Shown here in pieces: positions 9,542 through 20,534 of a DNA stretch of 20,534 nt. Below the pieces are notes generated by a model. That model was given only the letters and a program-made list of their open reading frames with translations. It was not told the origin of the DNA and searched no databases. Position numbers and translations under genes: made by a program. Source of the DNA: Proteromonas lacertae (Eukaryota > Sar > Bigyra > Opalinata > Proteromonadidae); NCBI GenBank assembly GCA_002245135.1, contig NGBS01000401.1:1-20534 (forward strand), in the 5' to 3' direction. The stretch's first letter is position 1. Each line of letters opens with the position of its first letter.

Positions 9542-12500
9542 ATGTGTGATGAAGTAGAAGAGTATATATTGATTATAAACTTACATTTACTTAGATTTAA
9601 AGTGTTTGAGAAGAAATATGAAAGAGGGAAACTTAATGTGGTACTGAACGATAAAACTGTTAAAAAGATGTTGGATACACTGGCAGAACAGAATGATGAG
9701 GTCTCTAAGTTCATTCACAAAACTCCTCCATATTTGTATATTCTGAAATAATTATATAATAATAGATTAATTGATGATTTATTGGAAGGTGGATTTGGAG
9801 ATATAGTACTCGATGTTCGAGAGATTAAGATTAATAGTTTTAAATTCATATTATCCTATCAAAATGAGATGCTTAGAGCATTAATTGGCGATCCATTACG
9901 TAATGACCCTCTTTCATTGTCAGATGAAGTAAATCCTGTTTGTCTTAAATATATTCAAAGACTATATAGTGGTCAAGAGATTACACTCGATAGTAGTAAT
10001 GTGATTGATATATTGACATTCTGTGTGGTCTATGCTGATCATCGACTAATTCCCTCTTGTATGAGGTGTTTACGAGAAATAATTAATAACAAATTGATGA
10101 TTGACATATTTCAACTGATTCCATATTTGAATTCACCTGATTTAGTTGAATTAGAAGATGTTTTGAAAGAAATTCTATCCACCAAATCAAATGATTTATT
10201 ATTATCTGAAGAACTAAAAGAATTGACAATTCCATCAGTTGAATACATGTTAAAAGTTCCAGTTTTACAAATCGAAAGCGAAGAAAAACTATTCAAATCA
10301 TTGATAAGATACTATAAAAATATAAAACAATATTATGAAGATGAAAATGAATTAATTGATGATTTCAAGAGCAGAATATTTCCGAATATCAATTGGTGTA
10401 AAATCAGTTCAGATATGGTTGATGAAGAATCAAAAGAACTAATCAACGAAGAAACATTTAAGAAATATCAATCTAGTTCAATTCATCATTCAAATAGAAT
10501 ATATGTTCAAGATTTTCCAGAAATTAATGATGATGAAAAATTAACTGAAATATTAGAAGAATATTATTATAATACACCATCATTCACATCAATAACAGAT
10601 GAATTAATAACTCATTTACACCAAGAGAAAATTCAAAAGATATTGAAGAAATATTTAACATATAAGAATATGAAATTTAAAGTTGCTTGTTTGCTATTAA
10701 TCACTCATATAAAAAGTGATATAAATTGTATATATTTATTTCATTATATTATTATTTTGAATAGATTTTATTGATGAAGAGGAGTATAAAAAGCTGGTGA
10801 ATGAATTAATTGAAGAATACAAAACTGGAAATAACATTGATTGTGGTAGAGTATGCAAATGTTTATCATATTATTCTACTCGTATTTTTATATGTAACAT
10901 ATATATATATATAGCATATATTACGTTTTTATATAAGCAGAAGAAAATATCTGAAGAATTAATGAAAAGTATAATGTCAAATGAGTATTTACATTCATCC
11001 GATTATACGAAAATATCTAATAATTTATCTAAATCTAAAATAAAAGTAATATCTTCGTATAATAATACCCCTAAATATGAACATGATAAACAAAAAGAAT
11101 ATAATCTTAAAATTAATGAAAGTTGTATAATAAAACCTCATATTACATGTAAGACTTGCATATATAGAGTAATACCAAGTATATATATTATTTATTCTAA
11201 TATAGATCTTCCTGATGATTTAAGTATAAACAGATTAACAGGAATAATTAGTGGAAAACCTTCATCAATTCAAAAATCTAAAGAATATACAGTAGAATGT
11301 GAAAATCCAACAAATATAGTTTGTTTCAAATTAGAAATTGCAGTTGGAGAATTGACATTCTTCAAATACAGCAATATAAAAGGGGAGTATTTAGAAATCA
11401 ATAGCAGCAGTTATTTTGGTTGGGATTATGATTATAGTAATGATTCTTATTTTAGAATAAAACCAACAGCAATATTCAAATTCAAAATCAATGAAGAAGT
11501 TCATCTAATTCCAGAATATGATGGAGAAGAATGTGAATTTTCAGTTGAACCAAGTATATAATAATAATAATAATAATAATAATGAATAGAATTACCTGAA
11601 GGTATAGAACTAGACAATAAAAGTGGAATAATCAAAGGGAAGTGCTCAAAACCATCTAAAAGAACAAAATATACCATAACCTGTAAAAATGAAACAAATG
11701 AACTGAAATATGAATTTACAATGTCAATAGGTGAACTAACAAAATTTTCTTACCAAAAGAGTTATATTAAAGCTAATATATATGAAGAAATCAATTTAAT
11801 TCCAGAATTTGATGGAGAAGAATGTGAATTTTCAGTTGAACCAAGTATATAATAATAATAACTAATAATGAATAGAATTACCTGATGGAATAGAATTGGA
11901 TAGTAAAAGTGGAATAATCAAAGGGAAGTGTTTAAAAGCATCTAAAAGAACAAAATATACCATAACCTGTAAAAATGAAACAAATGAACTGAATGAGATG
12001 ATAATCATATCAGTTGGTGAATTGACAGAATTTTCGTACAAAGATCCAAAAATGAAAGGAAATCATGATAGATATTGCAATTATGGAAGAATATACAAAA
12101 ATTTAAGAATCCATGAAGAAATCAATTTAATTCCAGAATTTGATGGAGAAGAATGTGAATTTTCAGTTGAACCAAGTATATAATAATAATAATAATAATG
12201 AATAGAATTGCCAGATGGTATAGAACTAGACAATAAAAGTGGAATAATCAAAGGGAAGTGCTCAAAACTATCTAAAAGATTAGATTATACTGTAACATGC
12301 AGAAATGAAGCAAATGAACTGAAATATGAATTTACAATGTCAATAGGTGAACTAACAAAATTTTCTTACCAAAAGAGTTATATTAAAGCTAATATATATG
12401 AAGAAATCAATTTAATTCCAGAATTTGATGGAGAAGAATGTGAATTTTCAGTTGAACCAAGTATTATTATTATTAATAATAAATAGAATTGCCAGATGGT

Positions 12501-13372
12501 ATAGAACTAGACAGTAAAAGTGGAATAATCAAAGGCAAAAGTTCAAAAGCTTATAAACCAACAGAATATACTATAACTTGTAAAAATGAAACAAATGAAA
12601 TAAAAACACTTATATCTATCTATATTATTGAGTTGATAAAATTTAAGTATCTTTGTAAAGAAAAGAATTTGAAGTTAGAAGAAAATGTTGAAATTATTCC
12701 AATGTTATATGATAAATGTCATTCTTTCACTGTTAATCCATGTATTTATTTGTTAATTTATTTATTTAATTAGCATTACCAGATGGAATAACTATCAATC
12801 CAGAAAATGGAATAATAAAAGGCAAATGTAATATTCCAGTAAAATCATCAGAATATACAATAACATGTAAATGTGATTCATATGAATCAATACAACATAT
12901 CACTTTATCTGTAGGAGGAATAACTCATTTTATTTATCCTAAAACTTCCAATAATCACAAATACAAATTAAATGAATGATTCAAAATAATTCCTGAATGT
13001 GATGGAATTTATTGTTCATTTTCTTCGGATAAAGGTATAATTTAGTTGTTATATTGATTAATAGAATTACCAAGTGGAATTGAACTTGATTCAAAAACAG
13101 GAATAATAAGTGGATGTAGAAATGAAGTATTATCTTCATATCCTATAAAGATAATATGTAAAAATGATATAAATCAAATGGATGATAGAATTTGCATCTC
13201 TGTAGAAAAAGATGAAGTAAAGAAAATGGGTGGAAGATGGGATTTTGATCCAAGTATTGCACCAGAAAAGTATAGAAGGAGAGAGGTAAAGAATAGAGAA
13301 GTTTATGTGAATAGAAGAAGATTTACTAGAAATTACAATCCATATGATTCAGATTCAGATTATTATTTTTAA
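9542..13372 (+). CDS. BTB-BACK protein with about seven Ig-like (He_PIG-like) repeats
   Basis: Eleven exons (9542-9735, 9766-10727, 10765-10881, 10915-11178, 11206-11553, 11590-11844, 11876-12175, 12206-12460, 12487-12741, 12774-13034, 13065-13372) splice to 1173 codons including TAA; the total is an exact multiple of three. The N-terminal helical lead is followed by a BTB domain (9790-10080: GDIVLDV, INSFKFILSYQNEMLRALIG, YIQRLYSGQEITL) and a BACK-like helical region (to about 10720). BTB-BACK proteins are usually cullin-3 substrate adaptors. From 11150 on come about seven repeats with the He_PIG signature: IPEFDGEECEFSVEP, then LPDGIELDxKSGIIKGK, then TxYTITCKNETNE. No signal peptide or membrane segment is seen, so the Ig folds are presumably cytosolic and may bind substrate. 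One in-frame TGA (12977-12979) falls in repeat 6; repeat 7 continues in frame after it. The C-terminal tail is basic, then Asp/Tyr-rich. Confidence 0.85.
11206..13372 (+). repeat. Tandem array of Ig-like repeat exons with phase-1 introns
   Basis: Seven exons each begin at the same point of the repeat (just before LPDGIELD or its equivalent) and most end at SVEP. All introns between them are phase 1. The internal exons measure 348, 255, 300, 255, 255 and 261 nt, all multiples of three, so any of them can be duplicated, lost or skipped without changing frame. The introns (26-36 nt) cut inside the Ig fold, so the exon unit is offset from the domain unit. Exons at 11590-11844 and 12206-12460 are identical over their last 150 or so bases. 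Confidence 0.85.
11554..12205 (+). repeat. Introns made of TAA trinucleotide repeat (three copies)
   Basis: The introns at 11554-11589, 11845-11875 and 12176-12205 consist of GTATA, a run of TAA units and the ending AATGAATAG. The intron at 12461-12486 is a related ATT/AAT repeat. Length differences between them look like trinucleotide slippage. If retained, the first three place a TAA stop two codons past the exon (after SVEPSI); the fourth stops a few codons later. Confidence 0.8.
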
Positions 13373-13430
13373 TTATATTCAATCTATTCTTTTGTTGTTG
13401 TGTTAAAACCAAAATTAACAACAAATCAAA
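13373..13430. other. Convergent 3' spacer
   Basis: Only 58 bp separate the stop of the plus-strand BTB-Ig gene (13370-13372) from the stop of the minus-strand receptor gene (13433-13431). The two 3' UTRs must therefore overlap or be extremely short. Confidence 0.6.
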
Positions 13431-15283
13431 CTAACTCTTATTAATTGGAGGTAAATATACTTTGTTTTTGGTGGAGGTATTATTATTTGAATGTAATGGA
13501 GGTAATTGATTATTTTTCACTGGATATTCATTTGTTTCATCATTTATTATTCTTGAAATTGACATTCTATCTGTTTCATATTCACAATTCGCATTTATTT
13601 TTCTCACATTATCTAATGAATAACCATTATTATTGATATTGTTATTTGCATTATTCACACCATTGTTACAACATTGAACTACTTGATATTTGGGTTGTTT
13701 TGTTAATATTGAAACTGGTCTTTTTACATTTCCATTTGATTGACCTTCAATTAAGGTTTGACAATTTCTAATATTCTTTGTTGCATAAAAATCAGTCACT
13801 AAGTGAGTTGCATTACTCTTTCTTTTCACCACTTTCTTTCTCTTTATCGATTTAACTGATTCTTTTGTGTATGATTCAATTTCTAATCTTTCAAGATTTT
13901 CATAATCTTTACCAATTATTGTATTATAAATTGGATAAATGAATAAATATATGGTTGGAATATAAGCAAATAAAATAGCCATAAGATTATTACTGATATA
14001 TAATATTTCATCATTCTTTTGAGTTACAACATTCATTGCTATATACAGTAATATCATTAAACAACACCAACTGATACAGGAGAATAAATGATTCCAATAC
14101 ACTGTTGCTTTTTTAGCTCTTTTACATTTCCAAGAATAATAATATCCAAAACAACTAATAAAGAATGTCAGAATAATTGTTATTACACTATAACCAGCAT
14201 CAACTTTACAAAAATCATTATACACATTTGTTATATAGTTTGATAAACTTTCATTAAATATTGGATCATATTTTGAAAATGGTTTTATTAGTGAATAAAT
14301 TACTGTAAATATGCCAAAGCAAATATCAATAAATAGTATTTTAACAATCATATAATATTCTGGAGATATTTGTCTCTTCGTGGTAGCTAATAATATATTT
14401 GATAATCTCTGAATTCTAAACACTAATAAACTCAAATAATTAATAACTGAAATGTATAAAACAGCAGTTGAAGCCATACAGTTTGAATTGTTGGAATAAT
14501 TAAGATTCAAGAATAATGATGAGATTATAACAAAACAACATGAAAGTAATAAATATATCAATATCAATGAATGTGGAACATTATAATATGCTAATAAGAA
14601 TAACAATATAATAGCAGTTAATACAACTATCACAGTAATTACAATTGCTAATATTTCAAACACTTTTGAAAATGTATAATATTCTACAAATTTACCAAAT
14701 GAATAGTGTTCATTGATTAAATCACGATTTATATTTGTTTCATTAACTTCATAAATATGATTTATACTTCCTAAACTATTGATTTCACCAACATACACTG
14801 TTGAAAAGAATCGATTTGAATTTGAACTATGTAATATTCCTAATGTGTAAGATTCACAAGATTCATGAGTTGCCATTTGAATATAATCTCTTTTTCTGGT
14901 TATTTCTTTCTCACAATTATCCTCTTTCATTTTTCTAAGAGCTACAGTTATTGAATTAATGATGATGGATGAAGTTGCTTCAAAAGTAACCATCAATTGA
15001 CTAGTTGTCATATCTTTACCTATATGTTTGATTAAGAAATTATTAAATAATTGAATATTATTGGATCTATCATCATTTCTGATTGTCGTACATATTAAAT
15101 TACCTGTCAATTCACTTAATATTTCACTTCCAATTTGGAATTCATCAAAGTAGAAAATCACTTGATTTAATCTTGTATGAACTGATCTTTGAATTTCAAT
15201 TATTTCCATTTCAAATCTTTTGAGATTTTCTGAACTTAATATATTCAAAATTGTATGATGTGAATAACTATCAAAGAATTCTT

Positions 15284-15314
<31 letters not shown>

Positions 15315-18300
15315 ATCAAATGGATATTCGACTATAATTGGTCTTATTTTCACTTTACTTAACAACATTTTTACCTTTGAGTTTAATACTTTAGTATTTT
15401 TATCAACTAACACTACATTCTGTTTAATACTATTAGCATTTCTAGTAATAAAGTAATTCAATTTCATTATTGTTGGTTCTTGAATTGAGATTATATATCT
15501 TGAATCTAAAATATCTGGAGGTGATAAAAGTGAAAAGAATATCTTATTATTAGAGATAGTTTTCATTTCATTTATCACCAAATTATAACAATAAAAGGAT
15601 GTACAACCCACAAAGGCTGTTATATTTACATTACTAAACAATGAACGAATGGTATAAATATCAAAATCATTTCTATAAAGAGGATAACCACTATAATAGA
15701 ATGATATGTTTTGAGTTGAATATTTCTCATTTTCTAAAGAACCTAATGCATCTGACAATAATACCAAATTCTTTGATAAAATTTCTTCATTTTCACCATA
15801 ATCTAATATAAATCCAATATAAATATTTGTATATTCTTCTGATTTTTGCATTGAACGAGATAAACTATACATATCTTTATAGTCAATTATTTTCATCTCT
15901 TTACCTGTTGATTTAGCTGTAAATAAATCTCTTGAAATCATATTCGATGAAAATGATGTTCTACCAGTTGCACTATCAAATTCATGATACATCAAATTCC
16001 TTTTTATTGTTGAAACATTGAAATCGTCATTTCTTTCAACTGAAGAAAAATATATTCTCAAAGCATCATCAGCTATAACGATATTTGGTAAATATAAATA
16101 ATTCAAAGGGAAAAATTTCATTGCATTTCTCTTAAATCTATCTGTAGCATCGGTTAAGAATGAAAATGTGGATGAATTCATATAATAGAAATATACATCC
16201 AATATATAGATATATTTCATCAATTCCACAGTTTCTGGGGTTAATGGTTCATCCATAAAAACACAATAAGAAACAGCATTCTTCATAATATCTTCTTTAT
16301 CATGAGTAAACTCATAATATGATCTTGAAATAGAAAATGGAACAGTATTAATTACAGCACAAGATTCAACTGATAAACAGATAGTTAATATTGATTCAGA
16401 TCCTTTTTCAAAGAATATTGGTGTGACTGTAACTCCAGATGAATAGAATAATGTTTGCATATAATTAGTTATTGTTGTTGAGAATAATAAATCAGAGTGA
16501 TATAGTATATATACTTCAGTTTGAGAATATTTCATTATATTCAAATAAACATTATTAGCAATTGTACTGAGAGAAGCTCCTAAACTGAATATTGGATATT
16601 TATAATTTTCATATCCATAACCTAAATTGAATATCAATACATTATCGTCAATGTTATTCAATGAATTTTCATCAATGTAACCCAAATCTGTTATAAAGAA
16701 TGAAGTTCCTTTTCTATATAAATCATTAATATATTCTGATAATTCAAAATCTTCGTTATTATAAGTTGATAAATAAGGAGCAATAAATACTTCAGAATGA
16801 CCTTCAAATTGAGGATTCATTAATAAATACTTAAATATATAATAAAATGATTTTAATATTGATTCATATAAATAAACATCATGTTGTGAAGCTAAAGAAT
16901 CAAGAATTGGAAGGATTAAACCTACTTTGATTGGCTTAATTGTATAAGTTGTACAATTATCACAAGTACAATTATAAGCAATTATTGGTTGATCAATTGG
17001 ATTGAGTTTTCTAAATGTTTGTATATAGCCTAAATTATATTCGTGATATATTCCACCTTTAGAAAATGCTATAAAAATATTCCTTCTTAATTCATTATTC
17101 AAACCCATACTGACTTTACCTTCAGCTGTATTAACTGTTGCACTATATAAATATGGTCTATATTCTGTATAATTGGTTGAACCTGAATATAATATTGCGT
17201 TTCTCCAAAAGTGTAACTATATAAAATGAAAAATAGAGATTCATACTGATATAAAATATGAAAAATATAAAGAAGGATAACCATTGCTCATTCCATGATC
17301 TAATTCTTTAAAGAATGAAGGAAAATTATTCTTTTCATCTTCACTTGCTTCATGTAAAAATGTACCAATTCTAATAAAATATGGATCATCAATAAATGAG
17401 ACTGGATAAGTGATAAATGATATAAAATCAACCATTTCATTCACATGATTATTTGTAATTTTATTCACATTCCTTATGATCTTTTTCATCGTCATGTAAC
17501 TTTGTTCAATAAAAAGATGAATTCCACCATCTTCTATGTTTTGAAGGTAAGGATTTAATGTTGATAGAATTGTATTAATATCTGTATTTTCAATTGAAAC
17601 TATCAAATCCATTGAAAACTCGTGTAAGATATTCTTTATTTCATTGTATTCAAAAGAATATTGAGGATCTATGATAAATATAACTGGTCTTAGTGGGTAA
17701 AGAATATTTAATTCTAATAGAATTGGACGAACAATATTATTGACATGTACTCCACATCTAAATATATTTGGATTAGTGAAATTAATTGGATAATTTGTAA
17801 CTAACCATATTGGCCTATCTTCATTGTAATTAGAAACTAATTCCTTACAATTACCATTGTCTAATAATATCATTAATTCATAATTTTTATTCTGATTAAA
17901 TGCATCAAAAGCTTCTTCACAATCAATATCACTATATCCGAACTTAAATGAAAATGAAATTTCATATCCAATAACTTGATCAATTTCATAAGAGTCAGCA
18001 TAAAAATAGACAAAATGAGAAAATAATCTTTCAAAATTATAAGTTATACTAACTAAAATATGTAAAATCCTCTCTGTTTTTCCATAGTTAAAGTCACAAT
18101 TTGGACTTTCACTAGCATAAGCAAATGGATTTGGGATATTTTCATGAGATGATTCATACACTACATTAATCGATAATTTTTTTATCTATTTGAGCTATTC
18201 TAACATTATGTCTAAAATAGTTATTGTAATATAAACTCTGTTCTCCATTGCAAGTTAATAATTTATATTTATAAAAATAATTTCTCATTTCTGATGGTTT

Positions 18301-20534
18301 TGTAACAAACTCTTGTAGAAATTCAAATATTGCCATTACTGCTGTTGCTGAGTATCTAATCACAGTTGACATTTTTGGTTTTAAAGCTGATGGAGAAAAT
18401 GAACTTTCTACTATATCGTCAATACCATAATAGCATGATAAAGTGCTGAATGTTGTATCTAATATATATGTACCTTCAATTGATCTTGGATTAAAATAAC
18501 TCAAATCTTCTTCAGTTTGCATTAACAGACATACAAATGCAGTTTTAGTGATTTTTAAAGCAGTAAATACATCTAAGATATCATTCAATCTTTTTGCTGT
18601 AGGTAATATTAAGAACAACAATCCTTCACTACCAACATATAAATTTCCAATTTCATACGGAGTAAGATCTTCAATTGGCATGTCAGAATAAAAATCAGGA
18701 AACTATTCAATAATGAACATAAAATTTGATTTGTAATAACACACTCATAATCAGTATTATCATAAATAGTTTGAACATATTTCAAGTCATTAAAAGTTGA
18801 TACAAATGATATAAGGTTGCTTTATAGAATTGATTTGGCAAACCTCCCAAAGTAATGATTTTTGAATTACATAATAAACCAGGACTATTATGTGGATAAT
18901 ATATCAAAAAGTCCTTATTTTTATACTCTCTCATTATCACTAATTCACTTTGAACTAAACATTTATAAGTTCTTTTACCAAAGAATATATGTTGAGTATC
19001 ATGATCTAATAGAGTTCTTAATCCTTCTAAACATTTATCATTTATATTATGACTTTCAATATCATATATTTCATAACTTATCATCTTCGTCATAAAGATA
19101 TTTTGCATTTGTACAGCATATGTTAAAACTGATAAAAATATATCAAAATCTGATAATGCATTTCTATCTGAGATTGATATTAAAAACCCAAATTTTGCTT
19201 GTATAAGTGATGCTGGTTCATTTCCACTAAATCCTTCATACCAATTACATGAGTATAAAGATCTTATTGGATTTACTGACAATCTTGTATAATACATTTC
19301 TTTATATATTTCATACCTTAATTGATTTACATCTTCATCAAATCCAATGTATTTTGCTAATAATACTTTCGAAAATAGATGATTATTAGATTGTATATAA
19401 TTAATAGAATTCAATGGTAGATACTTGTATAAAATGATGTCTTATATAATTATCATAATCATCTTCAATTAGTCCATCATCACTAATATCTAATACTAAC
19501 AACACAGCAGCATAACTCTGTAAAAATCGATTATTAATTGTGTTGTGATACATATATCTATTATAATAAAATTGGTCAATATCTGGCCATTCATCTTCAA
19601 AATACCAAGTCTCCATTATAAACATTAAATGTGTAAAATTATTAACAATTGGCATGTCTATTCTTTCTGGAACATAAAAACTTAACATTGATAATGGTGA
19701 TTTGTACTTTAAATGAGAATCTAATAATGCTACTAATTTGTTAGTTAAATGACTGAGAAAATTCAAAATACAATTCTTTGATTTTGCATATGTTTCTAAA
19801 TACTCAATAAATGAATTTGATAATAATGAATCTTCAGAAAGAGTAATAAATTCATTGACAGTAATTTGATGATATGCTAATTCATTTAAAAATCTTACAA
19901 TATCATTCTTAGAATATAACTTCAGGGAATAATAAAATTACTGAATCACAGTTATAGTGAATATAACTAACATATGTTAAAAACAATGAATTCAGATTGA
20001 TATTCATAAAATAATATTCTTTAAACAATCGTATGATATTGTCTGACCTAAGAAATATAAAACAGCTTCTTTATCTTCAAATAATGGAGAAATAGTTGTA
20101 AAATATTTTTGTGTTGTTAATCCAATGAATATTTTACTCTTCTTAAACATTTCTTCAAAAGTTTCAGTTATATTTTTTATCTTTATAAATATAATGTGGA
20201 ATGAAATTGTATATATTTTTACTTTTAGATTCTGACATTGATAATCCAAAATCTATTCCTTTTATTATATTCAATGTGTCTAATTCATCATCTATTAATA
20301 TTATGATATTTTTTTCTTTTTACAGGAGTGATATTGTTCCATTACTGTATGTACAACTCATTTCTAACAATTCAAAATTGGTTGAATAAATCAAAGAATT
20401 TGATGGTAATCTAATCAACATTTCTACATTATAACATATATATAGGATGTTGAATAATATGATATTTATTAAATGAAATAATATGTGATTGTATTTGATA
20501 ATTCATTTTAATATCACTCAAATCATCATTTGGA
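13431..20534 (-). CDS. Class C (GABA-B-like) GPCR with five or more tandem UrtA-type PBP domains, 5' partial
   Basis: The last exon is 17216-13431 (1262 codons, TAG stop), preceded by a 30-nt phase-0 intron (17217-17246). The ectodomain repeats a type I periplasmic-binding-protein fold resembling the UrtA/amide-binding group. Copies run at about 20330-19240, 19205-18190, 18175-17000, 16940-15870 and 15835-14720; 20534-20340 looks like the end of a sixth. The link between copies 3 and 4 is clearest: FWRNAILYSGSTNYTEYRP, then SATVNTAEGKVSM. Seven helices follow (14670-13910), with the class C disulfide cysteines before helix 3 (SNCMAS) and in extracellular loop 2 (DFCKVD). A tail of about 158 residues begins with lysine-rich segments (KRKKVVKRKS). 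A role as a surface receptor for small nitrogenous ligands is inferred. From 18160 to the window edge there are about eight one-base frame breaks (near 18165, 18815, 19425, 19930, 20025, 20170, 20320 and 20430), several in A or T runs. The region 18703-18740 may instead be a 38-nt intron. Signal peptide and start lie beyond the window. Confidence 0.82.
13910..14670 (-). other. Seven-transmembrane domain of the receptor
   Basis: Seven hydrophobic segments are visible in the translated minus strand. The first starts KVFEILAIVITVIVV. The third follows NSNCMAS and runs into the basic loop FRIQRLSNIL. The fifth ends in the basic loop SWKCKRAKKATVYW. The seventh contains MAILFAYIPTIYLFIYPIY. Order, loop lengths and the Cys pair match class C 7TM domains of the GABA-B type. 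The short cysteine-rich linker found in metabotropic glutamate receptors is absent, as in GABA-B receptors. Confidence 0.8.
14720..20534 (-). repeat. Tandem periplasmic-binding-protein domain array
   Basis: Domain starts recur about every 1.0-1.2 kb (near 20330, 19205, 18175, 16940 and 15835), about the length of one PBP domain (340-410 residues). Each copy has an opening beta strand such as KVGLILPIL or YIGFILDYG and a central sugar-binding-protein-like strand pattern such as AFVGCTSFYCY. Each closes with a substrate-domain tail, such as ATGRTSFSSNMISRDLF. The copies are highly diverged from one another at the protein level, so the array is old, unlike the young Ig-exon array next door. Confidence 0.7.
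15284..15314 (-). repeat. Poly-threonine microsatellite in the receptor
   Basis: A run of GTT on the plus strand encodes ten consecutive threonines in the last PBP domain, after EYPFD and before KEFFDSYSHH. It probably forms a surface loop of variable length. The run stays in frame. Confidence 0.85.

Noticed and set aside
13431-17108. Ciliate-type genetic code with TAA/TAG as Gln, suggested by the tiny GTAT...TAG introns
   Set aside because: A 1225-codon frame has no TAA or TAG, Gln uses CAA/CAG, and most of the genes end at TAA or TAG at sensible places. A ciliate would show frequent in-frame TAA/TAG.
17099-17284. Separate small gene between the receptor exons
   Set aside because: It covers the intron at 17217-17246 and the wrong frame of the following exon; the correct frame continues the PBP domain (FWRNAILYSGS).
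1-20534. tRNA, rRNA, CRISPR array or mobile element
   Set aside because: No T-loop-like words in a tRNA fold, no direct-repeat/spacer pattern, no transposase or reverse-transcriptase motifs and no terminal repeats were seen in the gaps between genes.

Overview
The window is AT-rich, gene-dense eukaryotic nuclear DNA from a microbial protist I cannot name. The evidence is spliceosomal-type genes with very short introns (about 25-45 nt, donors mostly GTAT, acceptors mostly ending in TAG), short intergenic gaps, and eukaryote-only domains: FYVE, AGC kinase, BTB-BACK, Hsp110 and a 7TM receptor. The 1225-codon open frame contains no TAA, TAG or TGA and tryptophan is TGG, so the standard code fits and a ciliate-type code does not. 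Opalinate stramenopiles (Blastocystis relatives) and anaerobic amoebae are possible sources, but this is a guess.

Layout. On the minus strand, reading leftwards from 8862, lie: an Hsp110-type chaperone gene (8862-6520), which runs directly into or overlaps a gene with possible Tudor-like folds (6550-5186); a myristoylatable LRR pseudokinase (5044-3213); and an Arb2-FYVE-AGC kinase gene (3012-428). A possible further gene start sits at 159-1. A 679-bp divergent spacer (8863-9541) separates the Hsp110 gene from a plus-strand BTB-BACK gene with a tandem array of Ig-like (He_PIG-like) repeats (9542-13372). Tail to tail with that, 58 bp away, is a giant minus-strand receptor gene (13431 to beyond 20534). 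It has at least five tandem UrtA/amide-type periplasmic-binding-protein domains, part of a sixth, then a GABA-B-like (class C) seven-helix domain and a cytosolic tail.

How they may work together. There is no operon logic here. The theme is signalling: a surface receptor, a PI3P-targeted AGC kinase, a pseudokinase scaffold and a possible cullin-adaptor BTB protein, plus a chaperone.

The most novel items are the multi-PBP class C receptor, the Arb2-FYVE-kinase fusion, and the BTB-Ig array whose repeats are each one symmetrical phase-1 exon separated by near-pure TAA-repeat introns. Frame breaks of one base are frequent within about 2.5 kb of both window edges and almost absent from the middle 15 kb. 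This looks like poor consensus at the ends of a contig rather than gene decay, and it limits confidence in the two outermost genes.
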